Positions 25,078 to 34,300 of a stretch of 64,000 nt of DNA are shown one piece after another. The notes under the pieces are model-generated. The model made no database searches, had not been told where the DNA came from, and saw only the letters and a program-made list of their open reading frames with translations. Position 1 is the stretch's first letter. Every line of letters begins with the position of its first letter. The stretch comes from Novosphingobium sp. JCM 18896. Its GTDB lineage: Bacteria > Pseudomonadota > Alphaproteobacteria > Sphingomonadales > Sphingomonadaceae. The stretch is from positions 463,141 through 527,140 of the forward strand of contig NZ_JAPCZF010000005.1 of NCBI RefSeq assembly GCF_025938095.1, read 5' to 3'. The translations under genes were made by a program, and so were the position numbers.

Positions 25078-26547
25078 TTACGCGACGCGGTTGATCGGCA
25101 GGGTCAGCAGATCGGGGGTATCGCGCTCGGCCAGGTCGGTCAGGCGGGTCGGATAGTCGCCGGTGAAGCAGGCGTCGCAGTATTGCGCACAGCCCTTGTT
25201 GCGACCGGCTTCGCCGACGGCGCGATAGAGGCCATCGATCGAGACGAAGGCCAGGCTGTCAGCCTGGATGAACTCGGCCATCGCCTGGATGTCCATCCGC
25301 GCGGCGAGCAGCTTCGAACGTTCGGGCGTATCGACGCCGTAGAAGCACGAATGTTCGGTCGGCGGGCTGGCGATGCGCATGTGCACTTCGGCCGCGCCGG
25401 CATCGCGCATCATCTGCACGATCTTCATCGAGGTGGTGCCGCGCACGATCGAATCGTCGATCAGCACGATGCGCTTGCCTTCGACCAGCGCGCGGTTGGC
25501 GTTGTGCTTGCGCTTGACGTCGGCATGGCGTGCGCCGTCCGAAGGCTGGATGAACGTTCGGCCGACGTAGTGCGAGCGGATGATGCCGAGCTCGAAGGGA
25601 ATGCCCGATTGCTGGGCATAACCGATCGCCGCGGGCACGCCGCTGTCGGGCACGGGGATGACGAGGTCCGCTGCAGCCAGCGATTCCTTGGCCAGCTCGA
25701 CGCCGATCTGCTTGCGCACGTTGTAGACCGACTGGCCATCGAGCACCGAGTCGGGGCGGCTGAAGTAGACGTGCTCGAAGATGCAGGGGCGCGCGTTGAA
25801 ATTGCCGAAGGGGCGATGGCTGGAGATCGTGCCCTTGTGATCGACCTGGACGAGTTCGCCCGGTTCGATCTGGCGGATCAGCTCGGCACCGACGACGTCG
25901 AGCGCGACGCTCTCGCTGGCGAAGACGATGGCATCGCCGATGCGGCCCATCACCAAAGGGCGGATGCCCAGCGGATCGCGGCAGGCGATCATGCCTTCGC
26001 TGGTCATGCAGATCAGCGAATAGGCGCCCTCGACCATGCGCAACGCATCCACGAACCTGTCCAGAAGCGTAGGATAGCGGCTGGTGGCGACGAGGTGGAT
26101 GATGACCTCGGTGTCCGAGGTCGACTGGAAGATGGCGCCCTTCTGCACGAGATCGCGCTTGAGGTGCATCGCGTTCGAAATGTTGCCGTTGTGCGCGATC
26201 GAGAACCCACCCGAGGCGAGATCGGCGAACAGCGGCTGCACGTTGCGCAGGCCCGAGCCGCCGGTCGTCGAATAGCGGACGTGGCCCGAGGCCATCGCAC
26301 CCGGCAGTTCGGCGAGCCGTTCGGCGCTGTTGAACACCTGCGCGACGTGGCCGATGCCGCGATGCGAGTAGAACTCGCTACCGTCGAAGCTGGTGATGCC
26401 CACGGCCTCCTGGCCGCGATGCTGCAGGGCATGGAGGCCCAGAGCGGTCATCGAAGCGGCATCCTTGGCGCCGATCACGCCAAATACGCCGCATTCCTCG
26501 CGAAGCTTGTCGCCATCGCGATCGAGAAAAGGATTGGTAAAGTTCAT
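25078..26547 (-). CDS. purF: Amidophosphoribosyltransferase
   Basis: First committed enzyme of purine synthesis: PRPP plus glutamine gives phosphoribosylamine. The start ATG at 26547 yields a propeptide of 18 residues ending E-E before catalytic C19 (C-G-V-F-G-V-I-G), as in the processed Bacillus-type enzyme. The glutaminase domain (to about 250) is followed by the phosphoribosyltransferase domain with V-L-I-D-D-S-I-V-R-G-T-T. The C-terminal C-A-Q-Y-C-D-A-C-F-T-G provides 4Fe-4S ligands of that type. 489 residues. Upstream in-frame codons to 26610 are not used by homologues as far as I know. Confidence 0.96.
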   Translation of the reverse strand: MNFTNPFLDRDGDKLREECGVFGVIGAKDAASMTALGLHALQHRGQEAVGITSFDGSEFYSHRGIGHVAQVFNSAERLAELPGAMASGHVRYSTTGGSGLRNVQPLFADLASGGFSIAHNGNISNAMHLKRDLVQKGAIFQSTSDTEVIIHLVATSRYPTLLDRFVDALRMVEGAYSLICMTSEGMIACRDPLGIRPLVMGRIGDAIVFASESVALDVVGAELIRQIEPGELVQVDHKGTISSHRPFGNFNARPCIFEHVYFSRPDSVLDGQSVYNVRKQIGVELAKESLAAADLVIPVPDSGVPAAIGYAQQSGIPFELGIIRSHYVGRTFIQPSDGARHADVKRKHNANRALVEGKRIVLIDDSIVRGTTSMKIVQMMRDAGAAEVHMRIASPPTEHSCFYGVDTPERSKLLAARMDIQAMAEFIQADSLAFVSIDGLYRAVGEAGRNKGCAQYCDACFTGDYPTRLTDLAERDTPDLLTLPINRVA

Positions 26548-26710
26548 AGAATCGTCCGGCCAGCGAGCCCTATATGCCGCGCATTTGGGCCTAGTCGGTC
26601 GCGAAAGCAAGGGGAGCGCGGCGGGGCGGTCGCCGAACTCCCCGGTTTGGTATGTTTCGCTGTGCCGCGGCGCTCCGGTCAGGGGTTCTCATCGCGGCGC
26701 AAACGGCCTT

Positions 26711-26935
26711 TCAGGTGAACTTGGACACCATGCCGTAGACCTTGTTGGCGCCGTGCTGGACCGCGCTCAGCGCACCGGCCTGGACCACAGGACGCGGGGT
26801 CTCGTTGTGAGCGGGAGCGACAAAACGCACTTCGGGCTGCTGCGAGAGCGGCTTGGCCGGCTCGGGTGGCTTGGGGGCGACCGGTGTGCGGCGCTCGGCG
26901 ACGAGCGGTCCATTGCTGCTTCTCGTAACAAACAC
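26711..26935 (-). CDS. Small hypothetical protein
   Basis: A 74-codon frame with a GTG start at 26935 and AAGGGA eight bases upstream. The product is basic and proline-rich, with a disordered-looking first half (P-V-A-P-K-P-P-E-P-A-K-P) and a short amphipathic end. No domain was recognised. It lies 163 bases upstream of purF on the same strand. An overlapping frame (26767-26952) is serine/arginine-rich and looks like a shadow. Reality is likely but unproven. Confidence 0.45.
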   Translation of the reverse strand: MFVTRSSNGPLVAERRTPVAPKPPEPAKPLSQQPEVRFVAPAHNETPRPVVQAGALSAVQHGANKVYGMVSKFT

Positions 26936-27052
26936 GCGTCAGATCCCTTCATGATCGTTGCATGCTATCTAGCCGGGGGTTTCTAACGAGGGGCCAAGGA
27001 GAATGGTTCAGCAGGCCACAAGCGAATTGGTTTCACACAGGTTAAGCCTGGC

Positions 27053-28378
27053 ATGGTCACGGTGCTTGCCAAGGCCCCACGGCTGACCCTAAACCGCCGG
27101 CGAACCCATACCGGTTATCTGACAGGCAAACTCCGCTTGATCCTCAGCCCTTTCGAATGGACGATCGCCAAGCGCTATATGCTTCCCGGACGCGGCGAGG
27201 CCTTCATCGCGCTCGTCGCCGGCATCAGTCTCGTCGCCGTCGCGCTCGGCGTGGCCGCGCTGGTCATCGTCATGAGCGTGATGAACGGCTTCCGTGCCGA
27301 GCTGTTCGACAAGATCGTCGGTCTCAACGGCCATGCCATCGTCAACGCCTATGGCGGACGGCTGGAGAACTGGCAGGGCGTACTCGCCGACGTGCGCAAA
27401 ACTCCGGGTGTCGTCCGCGCGTCGCCGCTGATCGAGCAGCCGCTGCTCGCGACCTTCAACGGCCGGGTCGAGGCGATCTTGGTACGCGGCAATACCGCCG
27501 AGGACATTCGCCGCATCCAGCCGCAGGTGAAATCGGGCCGGCTGATCGATCTGCAGGCCGGTTCCAGCAACGTCGCGATCGGCGCGCGGCTGGCCGAGAA
27601 CCTCGGCGCGCAGGTCGGCGATACGATCACGATCATCAATCCGGCCGGTCGCTCGACGCCGTTCGGCACGGTGCCGCGGCAGGTCGCCTATCATATCTCG
27701 GCGATCTTCGAGATCGGCGTCTACGACTATGACCAGGCCTTCGTGGTCATGCCGATCCCCGACGCGCAGACCCTGCTGCTGACCGGGGACTCGGTGGGCA
27801 TGATCGAGATCACCACCAATGATCCCGACCGGGTCGGCGAGATCCTGCATCCGCTGGCCGAGCGCCTCCAGGGGCAGGCCGTCGTCACCGACTGGAAGAC
27901 GATCAACGCCTCCTTGTTCGAGGCGCTGGCGGTCGAGCGCGTGGCGATGTTCGTCGTGCTGTCGATCATCGTCCTCGTTGCGGTGTTCAACATCCTCTCG
28001 TCGCTGATCATGCTGGTGCGCGCAAAGACCCGCGACATCGCGATCCTGCGCACGATGGGCGCGACGCGGCGCTCGCTGCTCAAGATCTTCGTCACCACGG
28101 GCTTCGTCATCGGCGCGCTGGGCACCATCACGGGCCTGCTGCTCGGCTTCGTCTTCCTCTATTTCCGCCAGCCGATCGTGAACCTGGTTCAGCTTGTCAC
28201 CGGGCAGAACCTCTGGGATCCCTCGATCCGGTTCCTGACCGAACTGCCCAGCCGTTCCGATCCGGTCGAGATCGCCGTGATCAGCGTCATGGCGCTGGTG
28301 TTCTCCTTCCTCGCGACGCTCTATCCCGCCTTCCGCGCGGCGAGCACCGATCCCGTGCAGGTGCTGCGTTATGAGTGA
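27053..28378 (+). CDS. lolC: Lipoprotein-releasing ABC transporter permease (LolC/LolE)
   Basis: Inner-membrane permease that extracts lipoproteins and hands them to LolA. Four membrane segments flank a large periplasmic domain. The N-terminal block W-T-I-A-K-R-Y-M-L-P-G-R-G-E-A-F-I and the C-terminal Y-P-A-F-R-A-A-S-T-D-P-V-Q-V-L-R-Y-E are diagnostic. Alphaproteobacteria often use a single LolF-type permease homodimer; only one permease gene is present here. The frame opens at ATG 27053, but homologous proteins usually start near I-L-S-P-F-E-W, so the TTG at 27137 may be the real start. The 3' end overlaps lolD by 8 bases. Confidence 0.93.
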   Translation: MVTVLAKAPRLTLNRRRTHTGYLTGKLRLILSPFEWTIAKRYMLPGRGEAFIALVAGISLVAVALGVAALVIVMSVMNGFRAELFDKIVGLNGHAIVNAYGGRLENWQGVLADVRKTPGVVRASPLIEQPLLATFNGRVEAILVRGNTAEDIRRIQPQVKSGRLIDLQAGSSNVAIGARLAENLGAQVGDTITIINPAGRSTPFGTVPRQVAYHISAIFEIGVYDYDQAFVVMPIPDAQTLLLTGDSVGMIEITTNDPDRVGEILHPLAERLQGQAVVTDWKTINASLFEALAVERVAMFVVLSIIVLVAVFNILSSLIMLVRAKTRDIAILRTMGATRRSLLKIFVTTGFVIGALGTITGLLLGFVFLYFRQPIVNLVQLVTGQNLWDPSIRFLTELPSRSDPVEIAVISVMALVFSFLATLYPAFRAASTDPVQVLRYE

Positions 28379-29045
28379 ACCAGTCGTCCGCATCACCGAC
28401 CTCAAGCGCAGCTTCGCACAGGGCGGCGTGACGATCGACGTGCTGCGCGGGGTCGATCTGGCTGTGCAGCCGGGCGAGATCGTCGCGCTGCTCGGTCCTT
28501 CGGGCTCGGGCAAGTCGACCATGCTCCAGGCGATCGGTCTGCTCGAGGGCGGCTTCCAGGGCAAGATCGAGATCGCCGGCACCAATGCCACGGCGCTCGA
28601 CGGTGACGCGCGGACCACGCTGCGCCGCGACCATCTGGGCTTCGTCTACCAGTTCCACCACCTGCTGCCCGACTTCAACGCGATCGAGAACGTGCTGCTG
28701 CCGCAGCTCGTCGCCGGCCGTACGCACGAGGAAGCGACCGCTCGGGCGACCGAACTGCTCGTTGCGCTCGGGCTCGGCGCGCGGCTCGATCATCGGCCCA
28801 GCCAGCTCTCGGGTGGCGAGCAGCAGCGCGTCGCCGTGGCGCGCGCGCTGGCCAACAAGCCCGAGCTGGTCCTGGCCGACGAGCCCACGGGCAACCTCGA
28901 CGAGGCGACCGCGGATCGCGTGTTCGGTGAGTTCCTCAAGCTCGTGCGGGGCGAGGGCTCTGCGGCGATCGTCGCGACGCACAACGAACGCCTGGCCCAG
29001 GCCATGGATCGCGTCGTGCGGCTTCACGACGGCAAGCTCGAATAG
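28371..29045 (+). CDS. lolD: Lipoprotein-releasing ABC transporter ATP-binding protein
   Basis: ATPase driving the Lol permease encoded just upstream. 224 residues: Walker A G-P-S-G-S-G-K-S-T (42-50), Q-loop region V-Y-Q-F-H-H-L-L-P, signature L-S-G-G-E-Q-Q-R-V-A-V-A-R-A-L, Walker B L-V-L-A-D-E-P-T-G-N-L-D, and a switch histidine in A-T-H-N-E. The F-H-H-L-L-P-D-F segment is the LolD-type motif that contacts the permease. Overlap with the permease gene implies a coupled operon. Confidence 0.95.
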   Translation: MSEPVVRITDLKRSFAQGGVTIDVLRGVDLAVQPGEIVALLGPSGSGKSTMLQAIGLLEGGFQGKIEIAGTNATALDGDARTTLRRDHLGFVYQFHHLLPDFNAIENVLLPQLVAGRTHEEATARATELLVALGLGARLDHRPSQLSGGEQQRVAVARALANKPELVLADEPTGNLDEATADRVFGEFLKLVRGEGSAAIVATHNERLAQAMDRVVRLHDGKLE

Positions 29046-29133
29046 CGACTTTGCGCTGCAACCTCCGTGCGGGAAAAGTGTTCACTAAGGATCACGCCGC
29101 GCGATAGGGCGGACACGGAGAAAGGAGCGAAAC

Positions 29134-29409
29134 ATGAGCAATCCCAGCACCTTCAAAGCCGAACCGAATGGTGCGTCGGGCCCGGACTGGGGGGATCACG
29201 CTTCGCTCCACCGCAGCAACGACGGTGGCGGCCTGCTCTCCGATCTCAAGGCCGTGCGCCACGGTAGCCTGGCCGACCTGATCCGCTTCGTCGTCAATCT
29301 TCCCAGCGACGAGCAGGACCACTACGTCATCGAAAAGGCGGGCGATCATCGTCTGACCATCGGCGAGATCCGCACCTTGTCGCGACGCGCCGATTTTCCC
29401 CGCGGATGA
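29134..29409 (+). CDS. Small hypothetical protein upstream of glutathione peroxidase
   Basis: A 91-residue soluble protein with a strong AAAGGAG ribosome-binding site. The first 35 residues are polar and probably disordered; the rest is predicted alpha/beta (D-L-I-R-F-V-V-N-L-P, then H-Y-V-I-E-K-A-G-D-H-R-L-T-I-G-E-I-R-T-L). No known domain. It lies 10 bases before the peroxidase gene, so the two are almost certainly cotranscribed; a role linked to oxidative stress is only a guess. Confidence 0.75.
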   Translation: MSNPSTFKAEPNGASGPDWGDHASLHRSNDGGGLLSDLKAVRHGSLADLIRFVVNLPSDEQDHYVIEKAGDHRLTIGEIRTLSRRADFPRG

Positions 29410-29419
29410 AAGGACCTGA

Positions 29420-29908
29420 ATGACGCAGCCCCGCACGATCGCCGATTTCGACGCCACCCTGCCGAACGGCGAGCGTGTGAGCCTGGCCGACAAGGCCGGC
29501 AAGGTGCTGCTCATCGTCAACACCGCCAGCAAGTGCGGCTTCACGCCGCAATATGCGGGGCTCGAGGCGCTGTGGCGCCAGTACGGCGAGCGCGGTTTCG
29601 AGGTGATCGGCTTCCCCTGCAACCAGTTCGGTCACCAGGAACCCGGCAATGCGGACGAGATCGCCAGCTTCTGCGACCTCAACTTCGGCGTGAGCTTTCC
29701 GCTGATGGCCAAGGTCGAGGTCAACGGTCCCGGCGCGACACCGCTCTACGACTGGCTCAAGGCCGAGGCGCCGGGTGTGCTGGGCACCAAGGGGATCAAG
29801 TGGAACTTCACCAAGTTCCTGATCGGCCGCGACGGCAAGGTCGTGCGGCGTTATGCGCCGACCGACAAGCCCGAGAAGCTGGCGGCCGACATCGAGGCGC
29901 TGCTTTAG
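29420..29908 (+). CDS. Glutathione peroxidase (cysteine type)
   Basis: Thioredoxin-fold peroxidase of 162 residues, reducing hydroperoxides with glutathione or thioredoxin. The peroxidatic residue is C39 in N-T-A-S-K-C-G-F-T (cysteine in place of selenocysteine). The glutamine lies in F-P-C-N-Q-F-G, and tryptophan/asparagine in K-W-N-F-T-K-F-L. A possible resolving cysteine is in A-S-F-C-D-L-N-F. No signal peptide, so cytoplasmic. Second gene of a two-gene unit, and followed by an inverted repeat. Confidence 0.93.
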   Translation: MTQPRTIADFDATLPNGERVSLADKAGKVLLIVNTASKCGFTPQYAGLEALWRQYGERGFEVIGFPCNQFGHQEPGNADEIASFCDLNFGVSFPLMAKVEVNGPGATPLYDWLKAEAPGVLGTKGIKWNFTKFLIGRDGKVVRRYAPTDKPEKLAADIEALL

Positions 29909-29914
29909 TCATTT

Positions 29915-30047
29915 GATCCTCCCCGGCACGGGGAGGGGGACCGCCAGCGAAGCTGGTGGTGGAGGGGGCTCTCGGCAAGCGCAGGCTTTGTTGGCTAGCC
30001 CCCTCCGTCAGCGCTGCGCGCTGCCACCTCCCCGTTCCGGAGAGGAT
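29915..30047. repeat. Intergenic inverted repeat (GGGGAGGA family) between convergent genes
   Basis: Fills the gap between the glutathione peroxidase stop and the stop of the convergent Yip1-like gene. Left end GATCCTCCCCGGCACGGGGA; right end CCTCCCCGTTCCGGAGAGGA (slightly decayed). Inner mirror blocks GGAGGGGGCT and AGCCCCCTCC. The right half is shared with the 16.9 kb copy. Confidence 0.85.
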
Positions 30048-30053
30048 TAGGGG

Positions 30054-31235
30054 TTACCCGACCAGGTCCGCCAGATCGTCGTGGTCGATCGAGGAAACCG
30101 CCTGCTTGAGATCGTCGATCGAACCGGCGCTGCCTTCGGCCTCGATCATGAAGCGGTTGTTGACCGTCGTGCCGAACTTGCCTGAGTTGGTGGTCTTGTT
30201 CCAGCTTTCGCTCTGCATCTGGCCGTTGACCGAATAGGTCTTCTCGTAGCCGTTGGCGTCTTCCTTGCTCTGTTCGACGCCCATGGCAGCGCCCAGGCCC
30301 GAGAGCGCGCCAAGCGCCGACATGTCGGCGATCTTGAGCACGAAGCTCTTGTCGCCGGCGGTGTAGGTGCCCTGCGCGGTCGAGCCCATCGCCCCGGCCG
30401 AGACGCTTTCGGTGGCCGAGCGCTGGTAGGCGCCGATCGTCTCGGGCAGCAGGGCCTTCATCCGGTCGGGCGCGATCGGCGGCGACTTGCCGTTGGCGGC
30501 GTCTTCCATCTGCTTGGTCGCCTGCTGGATCTTGTCGAGATCGACCGAACCGCCGCCGGGGATCGTGACCTTGCCCGAGACGTCGCCGTCGGACTGGGTG
30601 ATCGCGCCGCCGCTGAGGCCGGCGAAGAGCAGAGTAATCGGCGCGACGATCAGCGACAGGATGAAGCCGCCGACGATCGCGCAGAGGAAGGTCACCGCGG
30701 TATAGCCTGCGGCCTTGTCCTCGGGCACTTTCATCATCGGTCCGACGCCGACATAGAACAGGTAGAGCGTATAGAGCCCCAGGATCGAGAAGAAACCGAT
30801 CGCCGGAATCAGCCCGAACACCTGAGAGAGCCAAGCCGCGGTCGATGCATAGACGACGAGCTTGAACGCGTTCAGGCGGTTGCTCTGCCCGTTGAATTTG
30901 GGAGCCAGGAAATCGGCGATGAAGGCCAGGACGAAGATCCCGGCGATTACGACGATATACTGGATCAGCGCGCTGATGATCGAGCCGACCAGCGAGGGCC
31001 GGAACGAGACGCCGAAGGCGCCGTAGCCGAAGACCTGGCCGCCGATCAGCGAGGCGACCGGACCGATCGCGGCGAGGGGCAGGACGTAGCTTGTGAGGAT
31101 GTCGCCCTGCGACGTGTTCTCGCGGCCGATCTTCGGCCATTCGTCCTTGGGCGTCAGGATGATCGCCTTGGCGCGATCCACGAGCGATGGCGGCCTATCG
31201 ACCCCCGACAAGTCGGCACCGGACAGATCGACCAT
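30054..31235 (-). CDS. Yip1-like multi-pass membrane protein
   Basis: A 393-residue protein. An N-terminal soluble segment contains R-A-K-A-I-I-L-T-P-K-D-E-W-P-K-I, a hallmark of bacterial Yip1-domain proteins. Five membrane helices follow (about 45-210), and a C-terminal extracytoplasmic domain (about 225-393) has beta character and a lysine/serine-rich surface. The molecular function is unknown. The ATG at 31235 is preferred over the longer frame to 31310 because GAGGGGAA lies upstream and the extension is non-conserved in character. Divergent from dnaE. Confidence 0.8.
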   Translation of the reverse strand: MVDLSGADLSGVDRPPSLVDRAKAIILTPKDEWPKIGRENTSQGDILTSYVLPLAAIGPVASLIGGQVFGYGAFGVSFRPSLVGSIISALIQYIVVIAGIFVLAFIADFLAPKFNGQSNRLNAFKLVVYASTAAWLSQVFGLIPAIGFFSILGLYTLYLFYVGVGPMMKVPEDKAAGYTAVTFLCAIVGGFILSLIVAPITLLFAGLSGGAITQSDGDVSGKVTIPGGGSVDLDKIQQATKQMEDAANGKSPPIAPDRMKALLPETIGAYQRSATESVSAGAMGSTAQGTYTAGDKSFVLKIADMSALGALSGLGAAMGVEQSKEDANGYEKTYSVNGQMQSESWNKTTNSGKFGTTVNNRFMIEAEGSAGSIDDLKQAVSSIDHDDLADLVG

Positions 31236-31373
31236 AACCAGCTTCCCCTCACACCTCTCGGGCTCGGATAGGAGCATATCTGTGCAATTTTGCAAGCTTG
31301 CCCGCGACATTTCCCCAAGGACATGCAGCTCCGCGCTTGATACCGCGGGGGGCTAATCCCTAATCTGAGGCCC

Positions 31374-34300
31374 ATGTCCTATGCGCCTTTCGTGCCCCTG
31401 CGGGTCTTCTCCAGCTATACGATGCTCGACGGGGCGATCGAGCCGAAGGCGATCGCCAAGCTGGCCAAGGAGCGGGGCTTTCCCGCGATCGCCATCGCCG
31501 ATCGCAACGGGCTCTATGCCTCGACCGCTTTCGCCGGTGCCTGCAAGGACATGGGCGTGCAGCCGATCATCGGCACCTTCCTGGCCGTGGCGCGTCCGAT
31601 CGACCTGCCCGGAGCCGGCGCGATCGATTGGCTGGCGCTCTATGCGCAGAACGAGACGGGCTGGGACAACCTCTGCCACCTGGTCAGCCGCGCGCACCTC
31701 GACCGGCCGGTCGAACTCGATCCGCATGTGCTACTGACCGACCTCGAAGGGCATAGCGATGGCCTGATCGCGCTGACCGGCGCGGGCGAGGGCGCGCTGG
31801 CGAGGCTTCTGGCCGATAACAAGCCCGACGGTGCCGAAACCTATTGCGATCGGCTTCAGGCGCTGTTCGGCGATCGGCTCTATATCGAGATCGCCCGCCG
31901 CGGCGATCAGGTCGAGGATGCCTCCGAAGACGCGCTGATCGACCTCGCCTATGCGCGGAACCTGCCGCTCGTCGCGACCAATCCTGCGCAGTTCGCCGAG
32001 CCGGGCTTCCACGCCGCGCACGACGCGGCGTTGTGCATCGCCAATTCGACCCATATCGACGCGCCCGAACGGCCGCGCTCGAGCGGCGAATCCTGGGTCA
32101 AGCCCGTCGACCTGATGGCACAGGCCTTCGCCGATCTGCCCGAGGGCCTGGCCAACACGCTCGTCGTCGCACAGCGTTGCGCGGTCGCGCCGCCCAAGCG
32201 CAAGCCGATCCTGCCCAGCCTCGCCGGCGACAAGGAAGGCGAGGCGCGGGTCATGGCCGCGGATTCGCGCACCGGCCTGGTCGAGCGGCTCAAGCTCTAC
32301 TATCCCGAAAGCGCCTGGGCCGAACTGCACGCGGCGCTGACCTGTCCGCCCGACGAGTTCGAGGGGCGCAGCTTCCCGACGCTCGAGGCCGAGGGGCTGT
32401 GGGAGGAAATCCAGGCCTACAAGACCCGCGTCGAGTTCGAGATTTCGATCATCAACCGCATGGGCTTCGGCGGCTACTTCCTGATCGTTGCCGACTTCAT
32501 CAAGTGGGCCAAGGACAACGGCATTCCGGTGGGCCCCGGCCGTGGTTCGGGCGCGGGCTCGGTCGTCGCCTGGGCGCTGACCATTACCGATCTCGATCCG
32601 CTCAAGCTCGGCCTGCTGTTCGAACGCTTCCTCAATCCCGAACGCGTCTCCATGCCGGACTTCGACATCGACTTCTGCGAAACCCGTCGCGGCGAAGTGA
32701 TCCGCTACGTCCAGCGCAAGTACGGGCACGATCACGTCGCGCAAATTATCACCTTCGGTAAGATGAAGGCGCGCGCCGTGCTGCGCGACTGCGGCCGCAT
32801 CCTGCAGATGAGCTACGGCCAGGTCGACCGGCTCTGCAAGATGGTGCCCAACCATCCGACCGACCCCTGGACCCTGCCGCGCGCGCTCAACGGCGCCGCC
32901 GACTTCAAGCGCGAGTATGACACCAACGATGAGGTCAAGCGCCTGATCGATCTGGCGGTTCAGCTCGAAGGCCTGCCGCGCAACTCTTCGACCCACGCGG
33001 CCGGCGTCGTCATCGGTGACCGCCCGCTGGCCAAGCTGGTTCCGCTCTACCGCGATCCGCGTTCGGACATGCCGGTCACCCAGTTCGACATGAAATATGT
33101 CGAGGACTCGGGCCTGGTGAAGTTCGACTTCCTCGGCCTCAAGACCCTGTCGGTGCTGCGCAAGGCGGTGGACCTGCTGCAGAAGCGTTCGATCACGATC
33201 GACCTGGCGACACTGCCGTGGGACGACGCCATGGTCTACGAACTGCTCCAGCGCGGCGACACGGTCGGCGTGTTCCAGCTCGAATCCGAAGGCATGCGGC
33301 GCACGCTGGCGGCGGTGAAGCCGACCAACTTCGGCGACATTATCGCGCTCGTCTCGCTCTATCGTCCGGGTCCGATGGACAACATCCCGCTGTTCGGCCG
33401 GCGCAAGAACGGGCTCGAATCGATCGAGTATCCGCACGAGAAGCTCGCGGGCATCCTGTCCGAGACTTACGGCATCTTCGTCTACCAGGAACAGGTGATG
33501 CAGGCCGCGCAGATCCTCGCCGGCTACTCGCTCGGCGACGCCGACCTTCTGCGCCGCGCCATGGGCAAGAAGATCCAGGCCGAGATGGACGCGCAGCGCC
33601 TGCGCTTCGTCGAAGGCTGCAAGACCGAGTCCGACATCGACGCGAAGAAGGCCAACGAACTGTTCGACTTGATCGACAAGTTCGCCGGCTACGGCTTCAA
33701 CAAGTCGCACGCCGCCGCCTATGCGCTGCTCGCCTATCACACCGCCTGGCTGAAGACGCATTACCCGCACGAGTTCTATGCCGCGGCGATGTGCTTCGAC
33801 ATGCATCAGTCGGAAAAGCTGGCGATCTTCGTCGACGACATGCGCCGCGCGGGCCTGGCGATCGAGGGGCCCGACATGAACCGGTCCGAGGCTGAGTTCA
33901 CCGTCGAGCAGACCGACGAGTCCTATGCCGTTCGCTATGCGCTCGCCGGTATTCGCAACGTCGGCGAGAAGGCGATGGAGCAGATCGTCGAGGAGCGCGA
34001 GGCGAACGGCAAGTTCACCAGCATGGATGACCTGTTCCGCCGCGCGCCGGCGGGCTCGATGAACCGCCGCCAGCTCGAAGGCCTGGCCGCGGCCGGCGCT
34101 TTCGACAGCCTTGAGCCTAATCGCGCCAAGATCATGGCCAACGCCGACACCCTGCTGATGGAGGCCGACCGTTCGGCGCGCGAACGCGTCAGCGACCAGC
34201 ACAGCCTGCTCGGCGATCACACCGAACAGGCGCTGCGCATGGTCGAGGCCGAGCCCTGGTCGCGCTCCGACCAGATGGCCAAGGAGCGCGAGAACTTCGG

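Noticed and set aside
26767..26952. Alternative small ORF overlapping the 74-residue hypothetical
   Set aside because: Serine/proline/arginine-rich composition typical of a shifted frame; the GTG-started frame has the better ribosome-binding site.
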